DNA from: Streptomyces griseoviridis
GTDB taxonomy: Bacteria > Actinomycetota > Actinomycetes > Streptomycetales > Streptomycetaceae
Assembly: GCF_005222485.1 (NCBI RefSeq)
Contig: NZ_CP029078.1
Span: forward strand, 1,640,001 to 1,704,000
Length of the DNA: 64,000 nucleotides
Direction: 5' to 3'
Under the pieces are notes generated by a model that worked only from the letters and a program-made list of their open reading frames with translations, searched no databases and was not told where the DNA came from. Made by a program: the position numbers and the translations under genes. Positions 17,154-29,400 of the stretch are shown one piece after another (the stretch's first letter is position 1; every line of letters starts with the position of its first letter).

Positions 17154-17192
17154 ATGTTTCGCATGACGCCGTCAAGGCGCGTCATGCGCAAC
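17154..17192 (+). promoter_or_regulatory. Candidate IclR-type operator region upstream of iclR
   Basis: Contains ATGTTTCGCATGACGC (17154-17169), which matches 12 of 16 bases of a sequence at 18305-18320 before the mycothiol dehydrogenase gene. It also contains a perfect 9-9-9 inverted repeat (GCATGACGC ... GCGTCATGC, 17161-17187) and a GCGCAAC box (17186-17192) also found twice at 18317-18342. The shared elements suggest one regulator for both genes. Confidence 0.45.
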
Positions 17193-17276
17193 AGAATCCG
17201 GGCGGGACGACCGTCGCGTCAAGGGTTTCCCTGAGATGCGGCCCGAACCGGGCCGACAGGTGGTGAGAGTCGAGCT

Positions 17277-18107
17277 ATGGCCCGCGCGCAGAAGCAGTCC
17301 GACAGGGACGGGGAGACGGCCGGGAGCGGCGAGCGTCGAAGCGGCAGGGGAACGGCCGGTTCCGTGCAGTCCGTCGACCGGGCCGTGAGCGTCCTGGAGA
17401 TCCTGGCCCGGCACGGCGAGGCGGGCGTCACCGAGATCGCGGACGAGCTGGACGTGCACAAGTCCACCGCGTTCCGGCTGCTGGGGGTGTTGGAGAACCG
17501 CGGTCTGGTGGCGCAGGCCAAGGAGCGCGGCAAGTACTACCTGGGCGCCGGCGTGCTGCGCCTGGCGGGGGCCGCGGCGGTGCGGCTGGACATCTCGCAG
17601 GAGGGCGTGCCGGTCTGCCGGGAGGTCGCCGACGAGCTGGGCGAGACGGTCAACATCGCGGTCCTGGACGACGACGCGGCCGTCAACATCATGCAGGCGC
17701 GCGGCACCGCGTCCGTGACGGCGCAGAACTGGCTCGGCAGACGCACCCCGCTGCACGCCACCTCCAGCGGGAAGGTGCTGCTCGCGCACGCGTCGCCGAC
17801 CCTGCGCGAGGGGCTGCTGGCCCGCTCGCTGCCGCGCTTCACCGAGCGCACCATCACCGGCGCGTCCGTGCTGCGCGGCGAGTTGGAGGCGGTGATCGAG
17901 CAGGGGTACGCCGTCACCGTCGAGGAGTTGGAGCTGGGGCTCACGGCGGTGGCGGCGCCGGTGCGCGCGCACGACGGCAGGGTGATCGCCGCGATCAGCG
18001 TCTCCGGTCCTGTGTACCGGCTGAATTCCGACCGTCTTCCCGAGGTGGCGAAGCGGACCGTGGCGGCCGGGGCGGAGCTGTCCCGGCGGATGGGGTACGG
18101 ATTCTGA
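17277..18107 (+). CDS. IclR family transcriptional regulator
   Basis: A 276-residue regulator. A basic N-terminal extension of about 28 residues precedes a winged helix-turn-helix (VTEIADELDVHKSTAFRLL, about residues 50-68) and an IclR effector-binding domain (GRRTPLHATSSGKVLLA, AVEELELG-like ligand loop). IclR proteins act as repressors or activators of adjacent catabolic operons. Its position between the ferredoxin/reductase pair and the formaldehyde and demethylation genes makes it the likely local controller of that island, sensing a methylated amine or a derivative. The leader has repeats shared with the mycothiol dehydrogenase promoter. GGTGAGAG precedes the ATG, and a strong hairpin follows the stop. 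Confidence 0.92.
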   Translation: MARAQKQSDRDGETAGSGERRSGRGTAGSVQSVDRAVSVLEILARHGEAGVTEIADELDVHKSTAFRLLGVLENRGLVAQAKERGKYYLGAGVLRLAGAAAVRLDISQEGVPVCREVADELGETVNIAVLDDDAAVNIMQARGTASVTAQNWLGRRTPLHATSSGKVLLAHASPTLREGLLARSLPRFTERTITGASVLRGELEAVIEQGYAVTVEELELGLTAVAAPVRAHDGRVIAAISVSGPVYRLNSDRLPEVAKRTVAAGAELSRRMGYGF

Positions 18108-18178
18108 CCCGCCCGGTCCGCGATCACCTTGGCCGAAAGTCCGCGCAGGGCCTGTGAACAGGCCACTTCCCTTGATCG

Positions 18179-18220
18179 ACGGCGGCGCGGGACCGGGTTC
18201 GCTCGGTCCCGCGCCGCCGT
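18179..18220 (+). terminator. Strong intrinsic terminator after iclR
   Basis: Perfect 17-bp arms (ACGGCGGCGCGGGACCG and its complement) with an 8-nt loop, 72 bp after the iclR stop. It insulates the next promoter. A smaller 7-bp hairpin lies at 18149-18164. Confidence 0.75.
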
Positions 18221-18276
18221 GTGTCGGCCAGGTTTCGGGGGCCGCCGTCGTTTTGCCAAGGGTTAACTCGCCCCTC

Positions 18277-18342
18277 TTGACGGCCCGTCGACGGCGTTCT
18301 CACTATGTTCCTCATCGCGCAACCCATCGTGCACTGCGCAAC
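18277..18342 (+). promoter_or_regulatory. Promoter and repeated boxes of the mycothiol dehydrogenase gene
   Basis: TTGACG (18277-18282) and CACTAT (18301-18306) are 18 bp apart, a plausible sigma-70-type promoter. The sequence shared with the iclR leader overlaps the -10 (18305-18320), and two GCGCAAC boxes follow at 18317-18323 and 18336-18342, 19 bp apart. Both lie where a bound protein would block transcription. Confidence 0.5.
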
Positions 18343-18353
18343 AGCAGAGGAGC

Positions 18354-22176
<3,823 letters not shown>

Positions 22177-22185
22177 GAGGCCCCC

Positions 22186-23340
22186 GTGTCCCGCCATTAC
22201 GACGTGATCGTCATCGGGCTCGGCGGCATGGGAAGTGCCGCCGCCCACCATCTCTCCGCGCGCGGCTCCCGGGTCCTCGGCCTGGAGAAGTTCGAGCCGG
22301 CCCACAACCGCGGTTCCAGCCACGGCGGTTCACGCATCACCCGGCAGTCCTACTTCGAGGACCCGGCCTACGTCCCGCTGCTGCTGCGCGCCTACGAACT
22401 GTACGAGGACCTGGCGCGCGGCACCGGCCGCGAGGTCGCGATGCTGCCCGGCGGTGTGATGGTCGGCAGGCCCGAGTCCCGTACCGTCTCCGGGTCGCTG
22501 CGCTCGGCCCGGCAGTGGGGCCTGGCGCACGAGATGCTCGACGCGAAGGAGATCCGCCGCCGCTTCCCCACCCTCGCGCCCCAGGACGACGAAGTGGCGC
22601 TGTACGAGGAGAAGGCAGGGCTGGTGCGCCCGGAGGAGATGGTCACCGCCCATCTCGAACTCGCCGCCCGGCAGGGCGCCGAGCTGCGCTTCCACGAGCC
22701 GATGAGCCACTGGGAGCCGTACCGGGACGGGGTGCGCGTGCACACCGCCGACCACACCTACACGGCCGGGCAACTGGTGATCTGCCCGGGTGCCTGGGCA
22801 CCTGAGCTGCTCACCGACCTCGGGGTGGCGTTCACCATCGAGCGGCAGGTCATGTACTGGTTCCAGCCGCGGGGCGGGGTCGGTTCCTTCACTCCGGAGA
22901 ACCATCCGATCTACATCTGGGAGGACGCCGACGGGGTCCAGGCGTACGGCTTCCCCGCCATCGACGGACCCGCGCTCGGCGCCAAGGTCGCCTTCTTCCG
23001 CAAGGGCGAGATCACCACCCCGGACACCATCGACCGGACCGTGCACGCGCACGAGGTGCGGGCGATGGCCGACCATCTGTCCCGGTGCGTCCCCGACCTG
23101 CCCGGCACCTTCCTCAAGGCCGCGACCTGCATGTACTCCAACAGCCCCGACGAGCACTTCGTGATCGCCCGGCACCCCGCGCACCCCGGGTCGGTGACCG
23201 TGGCCTGCGGTTTCTCCGGGCACGGCTTCAAGTTCGTGCCGGTCGTCGGGGAGATCCTCGCCGACCTCGCGCTGACCGGCTCCACCGCGCACCCGATCGG
23301 CCTGTTCGACCCCGCCCGCCTCGCCGCCGCGCCCGCCTGA
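22186..23340 (+). CDS. solA: N-methyl-L-tryptophan oxidase / monomeric sarcosine oxidase family flavoenzyme
   Basis: A 384-residue flavoprotein of the SolA/MSOX family. The N-terminal FAD motif is [27 protein letters not shown] and the late [13 protein letters not shown] segment (where the cysteine that carries covalent FAD in this family occurs) are also visible. These oxidases demethylate sarcosine or other N-methyl amino acids, giving the amino acid, formaldehyde and hydrogen peroxide. Here the likely substrate is sarcosine, last step before glycine. The GTG start at 22186 follows AGGAGG, and the stop partly overlaps the ribosome binding site of the Rieske oxygenase gene. No catalase is adjacent. 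Confidence 0.88.
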   Translation: MSRHYDVIVIGLGGMGSAAAHHLSARGSRVLGLEKFEPAHNRGSSHGGSRITRQSYFEDPAYVPLLLRAYELYEDLARGTGREVAMLPGGVMVGRPESRTVSGSLRSARQWGLAHEMLDAKEIRRRFPTLAPQDDEVALYEEKAGLVRPEEMVTAHLELAARQGAELRFHEPMSHWEPYRDGVRVHTADHTYTAGQLVICPGAWAPELLTDLGVAFTIERQVMYWFQPRGGVGSFTPENHPIYIWEDADGVQAYGFPAIDGPALGAKVAFFRKGEITTPDTIDRTVHAHEVRAMADHLSRCVPDLPGTFLKAATCMYSNSPDEHFVIARHPAHPGSVTVACGFSGHGFKFVPVVGEILADLALTGSTAHPIGLFDPARLAAAPA

Positions 23341-23351
23341 GGAGCCCGCCC

Positions 23352-24512
23352 GTGACGACGACCCCCCTCTCCCCCGTCCCCGGCACCCCCAGCCTGATCC
23401 CCACCCTCCCCGGGCGGTACTACACCGACCCGGAGATCTTCCGGCAGGAGCAGGAACACCTCTTCGAGTCGATGTGGTTCTGCGCGGTCCGCGGCGCCGA
23501 TCTGGCCGGGCCTGGCGCCTTCCGGACCGTGCAGGTCGGCCGTGAGAACGTCATCGTCACCCGGTCACGCTCCGGTGAGCTGCGCGCCTTCCTCAACATC
23601 TGCCGCCACCGCGGGGCCCGGCTGTGCGGGGAGGAGTCGGGCCAGGTCAGGCGCACCCTCCAGTGTCCCTACCACGCGTGGACGTACGACCTTGACGGCG
23701 CATTGATCGCCGCGCCCAACTTGATCAAGATGCCCGACGTGGACCGTGTCGCGTACGGATTGATCAAGGTGGCCCTGCGCGAGTGGCTGGGCTACGCGTG
23801 GGTCTGCCTGGCCGCCGAACCGCCCTCCTTCGAGGACACCGTGATGCGGGCGGCCGTGGAACGACTGGGCGACGCGGCGGCGATCGGGCACTACGGCGCC
23901 GAGGACCTCGCGCTCGGCCGACGCGTCACGTACGACGTGCGGGCGAACTGGAAGCTGATCGTCGAGAACTTCATGGAGTGCTACCACTGCGCCACGATCC
24001 ACCCCGAACTGGTCGAGGTGCTGCCGGAGTTCGCGGACGGCTACGCGGCCCAGTACTACGTGGGGCACGGCGCAGAGTTCGGCGAGGGGGTGCGGGGCTT
24101 CACCGTCGACGGCAGCGAGGGGTTCGCGCGCCTCCCGGACGTCGCCGACGACCAGGACCGCCGCTACTACGCCATCACCGTGAAGCCGACCGTGTTCGTC
24201 AACCTCGTCCCCGACCATGTGATCCTGCACCGCATGTTCCCGCTCGCCGCCGACCGCACGGTCGTCGAGTGCGACTGGTTGTATGCACCACAGGTCGTGG
24301 AATCGGGTGCGGACGTGTCCAGGTCCGTGGAACTCTTCCACCGGGTCAACGAACAGGACTTCGCGGCCTGCGAGCGGACGCAGCCCGCGATGGCGTCGCG
24401 GGCCTACCGGGAGGGTGGTGTCCTGGTCCCCAACGAGCACCACATCGCGATCTTCCACGAGTGGCTCCTGGAACGACTGGGAGGCGCGGGCGGAGGGGAA
24501 GCGGAGGCGTAG
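23352..24512 (+). CDS. Rieske non-heme iron oxygenase, alpha subunit (GbcA-like)
   Basis: A 386-residue oxygenase. The Rieske cluster site is CRH (Cys84, His86) and CPYH (Cys105, His108). The mononuclear iron site includes His212 and His217 in ECYHCATIHPEL. This arrangement fits ring-hydroxylating oxygenases and the glycine betaine or carnitine/stachydrine demethylases that evolved from them. With a GcvT-fused dehydrogenase and a sarcosine-type oxidase in the same operon, N-demethylation of glycine betaine to dimethylglycine and formaldehyde is the best reading. No beta subunit or fused reductase is present, so it probably draws on the ferredoxin and reductase at 15.2-16.8 kb. GTG 23352 follows GAGGAG. 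Confidence 0.88.
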   Translation: MTTTPLSPVPGTPSLIPTLPGRYYTDPEIFRQEQEHLFESMWFCAVRGADLAGPGAFRTVQVGRENVIVTRSRSGELRAFLNICRHRGARLCGEESGQVRRTLQCPYHAWTYDLDGALIAAPNLIKMPDVDRVAYGLIKVALREWLGYAWVCLAAEPPSFEDTVMRAAVERLGDAAAIGHYGAEDLALGRRVTYDVRANWKLIVENFMECYHCATIHPELVEVLPEFADGYAAQYYVGHGAEFGEGVRGFTVDGSEGFARLPDVADDQDRRYYAITVKPTVFVNLVPDHVILHRMFPLAADRTVVECDWLYAPQVVESGADVSRSVELFHRVNEQDFAACERTQPAMASRAYREGGVLVPNEHHIAIFHEWLLERLGGAGGGEAEA

Positions 24513-24732
24513 GCCGGGGGCGGCGGTAACCGCGGCTGCGGCTGCGGCTGCTGTTGCACCAGAGGCGGCGGCAACAACTGCTGCGGCGACCGTGCCGGGC
24601 CTGCTCGTCGACGGGCGCCGACGGGCCCCGGTCGACGGCGGGTCACCCCTCACCCGACCGGATCACCGCAGCAACCGAGCCCGGCACCCGCGGAGCCGCT
24701 CCACCCCTCCCCCAGGTCTCAGGAGTCCGCTC

Positions 24733-26313
24733 ATGCCCCCAACGGAACGTCCGCCGTCCGGGTCGTCCAGGCCCGCCGCGGGGTCCGGTCACGACGACGT
24801 CGAACTGGCCGAGTTCGGCTACCGGCCCGAACTCAGACGGAGCCTCGGCACCTTCCACACCTTCGCCGCCGGGATCAGCTACATCTCGATCCTCACCGGC
24901 ACGTTCCAGCTGTTCTACTTCGGTTACGGCAGCGGCGGGCCCGCCTACTGGTGGTCGTGGCCGATGGTGTTCGTCGGACAGTTCGCGGTCGCGCTCTGCT
25001 TCGCGGAACTGGCCGCCCGGTATCCCGTCGCGGGCTCGGTCTACAACTGGTCGAAGAAGATCGGCAACCCGCATCTGGGCTGGCTGGCAGGGTGGATGAT
25101 GCTGGTCGCGTCGATCGTGTCGATCGCGGCCGTGGCCCTCGCCTACCAGTTGACGCTGCCGCAGATCTCGTCGTTCTTCCAGTTCGTCGGCGACGGCACC
25201 GGCACGTACGACGTGGCGACCAACGCGGTGGTCCTCGCGACGGTGTTGATTCTCTTCACGACTCTGGTCAATGCGTTCGGCGTCAGATTGATGGCCACGA
25301 TCAACGCGGCCGGTGTCTTCATCGAGTTGATCGCCACGATCGTGTTGATCATCTTGTTCGCCGTCCACATCACGCGCGGCCCGCAGGTCGTGCTGGAGAC
25401 CGAGGGGACGGGGTCCGGGTACCCGGCGGGCTATCTCGGCGCGTTCCTGGTCGCCTCGCTGGCCTCCGCGTACGTCATGTACGGCTTCGACACGGCGGCC
25501 TCGCTCGGTGAGGAGTCCCTCGACCCCTCGCGCAACGCGCCGCGCGCCATCGTCAGGGCGATCGTCGCCTCGTTCGTGCTGGGCGGTCTGGTGCTGCTAC
25601 TGGCGCTGATGAGCGTCTCCAGCCTGAAGGGCGACAAGCTCTCCACGGGCGGCCTCCAGTACGTCGTGCTGAACGTGCTCGGCCCGACGGCGGGCAAGGC
25701 GATGCTGTGGTGCGTGCTGATCGCGGTCACGGTGTGCGCGCTCGCGGTGCACACGGCGGCGATCCGGCTGGCGTTCGCGATGGCCCGCGACAACAACCTG
25801 CCCGGCTCCTCGCTGCTCGCCCGGGTCAGCCCCCGGTTCAGGACACCGGTCCTGCCGGCCGTGCTCATCGGCGTGCTGGCACTGGCGATCCTGGTGGTCA
25901 ACATCCGCCAGCCGCAGATCTTCACGGTCGTGACCAGCATCGGCATCGTCATGATCTACCTCGCCTATCTGGGGGTGACGGCGCCCATGCTGGTGACGCG
26001 GCTGCGCGGCCGGTGGCAGCCTGCCGGTGACGGCAAGTTCTCGCTCGGCCGCTGGGGGCTGCCCGTCAACGTCGTCGCGGTGGTGTGGGGACTCGCCATG
26101 ACGGTCAACCTGATCTGGCCGCGGGCCGCCGTCTACAACGCGGCGGCGCCCTTCCACTGGTACCTGCGGTGGGGCGCGGTCCTCTTCGTCACGGTCATCG
26201 CGGGCGGCGGCTACGCGTACTACTGGTTCGTACAGCGCCACCGCACCGGCGTGCTCGCCGCGCACCGACTGGAGTCCCCGGCGGCGAGGACGGGAGAACA
26301 GGTTGATGGCTGA
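24733..26313 (+). CDS. APC superfamily amino acid / amine permease
   Basis: A 526-residue integral membrane transporter with about 12 hydrophobic segments. A polar N-terminus carries ELAEFGYRPELRRSLG, the opening typical of the amino acid-polyamine-organocation family, and VAGSVYNWSKKIG follows near TM2-3. It ends the amine-catabolism operon and probably imports the substrate (betaine, choline derivative, sarcosine or an amino acid). Betaine more often enters through BCCT or ABC transporters, so the substrate is uncertain. ATG 24733 follows AGGAG. A perfect 22-bp hairpin begins 2 bp after its stop. The 220-bp gap before it contains only three GCGGCT units (24532-24549) and no gene. Confidence 0.9.
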   Translation: MPPTERPPSGSSRPAAGSGHDDVELAEFGYRPELRRSLGTFHTFAAGISYISILTGTFQLFYFGYGSGGPAYWWSWPMVFVGQFAVALCFAELAARYPVAGSVYNWSKKIGNPHLGWLAGWMMLVASIVSIAAVALAYQLTLPQISSFFQFVGDGTGTYDVATNAVVLATVLILFTTLVNAFGVRLMATINAAGVFIELIATIVLIILFAVHITRGPQVVLETEGTGSGYPAGYLGAFLVASLASAYVMYGFDTAASLGEESLDPSRNAPRAIVRAIVASFVLGGLVLLLALMSVSSLKGDKLSTGGLQYVVLNVLGPTAGKAMLWCVLIAVTVCALAVHTAAIRLAFAMARDNNLPGSSLLARVSPRFRTPVLPAVLIGVLALAILVVNIRQPQIFTVVTSIGIVMIYLAYLGVTAPMLVTRLRGRWQPAGDGKFSLGRWGLPVNVVAVVWGLAMTVNLIWPRAAVYNAAAPFHWYLRWGAVLFVTVIAGGGYAYYWFVQRHRTGVLAAHRLESPAARTGEQVDG

Positions 26314-26314
26314 T

Positions 26315-26362
26315 GGTTGACGGGCGGACGGGTTGAACCGTCAACCCGTCCGCCCGTCAACC
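26315..26362. terminator. Perfect 22-bp hairpin between permease and SMC operon
   Basis: Arms 26315-26336 and 26341-26362 are perfectly complementary over 22 bp, around a 4-nt loop (ACCG). It starts 2 bp after the permease stop and faces the 3' end of the convergent SMC gene. The arms are built from GGTTGA and CGGGCGGACG. Confidence 0.75.
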
Positions 26363-26382
26363 CATAGACCCATCAACCCATT

Positions 26383-26414
26383 GATCGGTCAACGGGTTGA
26401 TCGGTCAACGGGTT
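26383..26414. repeat. Two tandem 16-bp units GATCGGTCAACGGGTT
   Basis: Two perfect tandem copies (26383-26398, 26399-26414), themselves made of GTTGA/TCAAC half-sites. They lie inside a tract from about 26301 to 26470 in which GGTTGA or TCAACC recurs about nine times and runs into the last codons of the SMC gene. Confidence 0.85.
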
Positions 26415-26455
26415 GACGGGCCAGCACATTGATGGGCACCGGATCGACGGGGTGA

Positions 26456-29400
26456 TCAACCCGTCGTCGACGGCTCACTCCCGGCCGGTTCCGGCCTCTT
26501 GTACATCCGGGTCGCCGTGATCTCGCTGCGCACGCCGTCCTCGGCCGGTGTCTGCTGAGGCAGTCCGGGCCGCAGGTGCTCCTCCACGCTGATGTACTTC
26601 AGACCAGCGCGCAGGTCGGCGTCGTTGCGCAGCCGAATGACGAGCGGGAACTCGGCGAGCGCCGTGGTGTCGAACAGGCCGGTGGTGTACAGCAGTTGGA
26701 CGCCGAGGGCGTCGGACACGGCCCGTTGCAGCTCCAGCAGGTAGGTGGCGTTGGCGCGGCCGATGGGGTTGTCGAGGAACAGGGTGCCGGCGTGCCGGTG
26801 TTTGTCGCGGCCCCGGTCGTTGGAGCGCAGGGCGGCCATCGTGCAGTACAGGGCGATGGCCGCGGTGAGCAGCTGGCCGCCGGAGAACACGTCTCCCATC
26901 TGGCCGACGGGCACCCGCTCGGCGCGCAGCACGGCGTCCGGCTTGAGGATCTCGACGGCGACGCCCTTGGGCTGGAGGGCCGCGGCGACGCCTCTCAGCA
27001 GCAGGGACATGCCGTCCCTGCGCAGGTCGGAGTTCTTCTTGACGGCGGCCCTCGTCGCCTCGTCGACGACCTCGCCGAGCCGCTCGGTGAGGGTGGCCTG
27101 GTCGGGTTCCTCGAAGCGGATGCGCAGGAACTCCTGCCCCGACCACTCGCCGAGCCCCTCGGGCAGCCGGGAGAGGCGCTGCGCCGAACGCAGGGTGGCG
27201 AGCGACGTCTCGACCAGGCCCCTGAGCCGGTCGACGATCGAGTCGCGGTTGCGTTCCAGTTGGGTCAGCTCGTCGGTGAGGACGCGCAGCCGGGGTGCGA
27301 AGGCGTCGGCCCACTTCTGGGCGTGCTCGGGCAGCGAGGCGGCGGGCAGTTCGCGGATCTGCTGCCTGGCCGGGGTGCGGACCTGTTCGTAGCGGGTGGA
27401 GTTGGCGTGCCTGACCAGGACGTCGCTCGCCTCGCGGACGCCTCCCTCGGCGGCCGACAGGTCGGCCGCGCAGCCGCGCAGCGACCTGCGGGCGTCGGCG
27501 GCGGCCTGCCGGGCCTCCTCCGGGGTGCCGGGGTAGGGCTCGGGCTCCTCCTGGTCGTCGTCGGCGATGTGTTCGCGCAGCAGGTCGCGGAGCATCGCGG
27601 TCAGTTCGTCGAAGCCGCCGGCCGCGTCCTCGGCGGCGCGGTGGGCGCCCTGGAGTTCGGCGTGTGCCGCTCGGGTCTGCGCCAGGGTCTCGGTGCGGAC
27701 GGCGAGTTCGGTGGTGGCGGTGCGCAGCAGGGCCTGCGCGTGTTCGGCGTCGCGGGGCTGGAGTTCGTCGGGCAGGTCGGTGTGTGCCTCGCCGTCCTCG
27801 GGTGCGTGCCGTTCGGCCTCGCCGCGCAGCCGGCCGAGTTGCTCGCTCGCGTGGGAGACCCGGGTCTCCAGGAGCTGCACCAGTTCCTCGGCGCGGGCGG
27901 CGGCGGCCTGCCGGGAGGGTCCGTCGGAGCCGTCGGTCGACTGGAGGAGGAGGGCGGCGCGGGTACGGACCTTGTTGCTGAGCCGGTCGAGTTCGGCGAG
28001 GGCGGCGCTCTGGTCGCTCTCGGCGCGGGCCTGTTCGGCGCGCAGGTCGGCGCCGACGCCGACCTTCTCGTACACCTGGGAGGCGGCCCGGTACGCCTCG
28101 CGCAGCGCGGGCAGCGATGTCTCGGAGGGGTCGCCCGCGGGGACATCGTCGGGGGCGCCGGCGATCTCGGAGCGTTCGGCGCGCAGGGCGCGGGCGGTGC
28201 GGCGGGCGTCGTCGGCCGCGCGCTGGGCGGCCCTGCGGTCCTCGTCGGCGGCGCGTGCGCGGTCCAGGCAGGTCTGGGCGCGGGCCTCCGACTCGGCGGC
28301 GTCGTCGGCCAGTTCGCGCAGGGTGGCCTGCCAGCCGGCCCGTTCGCGCAGCCGGAAGGCGAGCCCGGCGAGGGCGTCGGCGGAGCGCCGGGCCTTCTGG
28401 GCGGCGTCCTGCCGTTCGTCGCGCAGCCGGGTGGCCTCGGCGGCCGTCTCGTCGGCCTCGGCCCTGGCGACGCGGGCCTCGGTCAGTTCGGCCTCGGCCT
28501 CTTCGGCGAAGGCGTGCGCGTCCTGTGCGGCCTGTGCCAGTTCGACGAGGCGTCCGGTGGGGCAGCCGGTGCGCCAGGAGGCGAGGCGGGCGGCCAGTTC
28601 CCGGTCCTTGCCGAGGCGGGCGGCGAGGCCGCGGATCTCGTCGTCGCGCTCGGTGGCGCGGGCGCGCAGGGTCTGGCGTTCCTCGTCGGCGGCGTGTTCG
28701 TCGTGCATGGCCGGGTTCGGCGGTACGAGGAAGACGCTGACGTCGGGGGTGTCGCCGTCGGGGGTGTCGAGTGCGGGGGCGGGCGCGAGGAGGGCGGCGG
28801 CGGTGCCGACGGCCACGGCGGACCTGGGCAGCAGGGCCGCGTCGCCGAGGGCGGCACGGGCGCGTGCGTGGGTGTCGGGGTCGGTGATGATGACGCCGTC
28901 GACGAGTTCGGGGCGGGCGGCGAGGACGCGCGCGTGGTCGGCGGGGTCGACGGCCTGGGCGAGGTAGCGCCAGCCGGGCAGGGCGGGGATGCCCTGTTCG
29001 CCGAGGAACTCGACGGTGGCCAGCACGTCGGGGCCGGGCGGCAGGAGTCCGCCGTCGCCGAGGGCGCCGAGGATGCGGGAGTCGTCGGCCGCGGCGGTGC
29101 GCAGTTCGAAGAGTTGGCGTTCGGCGGCGGAGACGGAGTCGTCGAGGAGTTCGCGCAGTTCGTCGGCGAAGCGGTCGAGTTCCTCGGGGGTGAGGGCGCC
29201 CTGGCCCGGGTCGTCGCCGTGGTGGCGAGGGCCGGGGACGGTGGTGCGGGTCTCGGTGCCGGAGAGGCTGAGCAGTTCCGCGAGGCGTTCCTCGGCGGCC
29301 AGTCCTTCGGCGAGGCGGCGTTCGGCGTCGTGGCCACGGCGGGCGGCGGTGGCGGCGTCCGCCGCGCGGGCCGCCGTCAGTTCGGCACGGGACTCGGCGG

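Larger units (their letters stand above)
16784..17276. other. Divergent regulatory region with repeats (ferredoxin operon / iclR)
   Basis: 493 bp without a gene. It holds a -10-like hexamer for the ferredoxin operon, a perfect 9-6-9 inverted repeat, a short GC-rich repeat cluster, and the iclR leader with further inverted repeats, each listed separately. Open frames here are products of the repeats and were not called. Confidence 0.7.

Noticed and set aside
26301..26470. Repeat tract considered as a CRISPR array
   Set aside because: Repeats are short half-sites and palindromes without regular unique spacers, and no cas gene is present.
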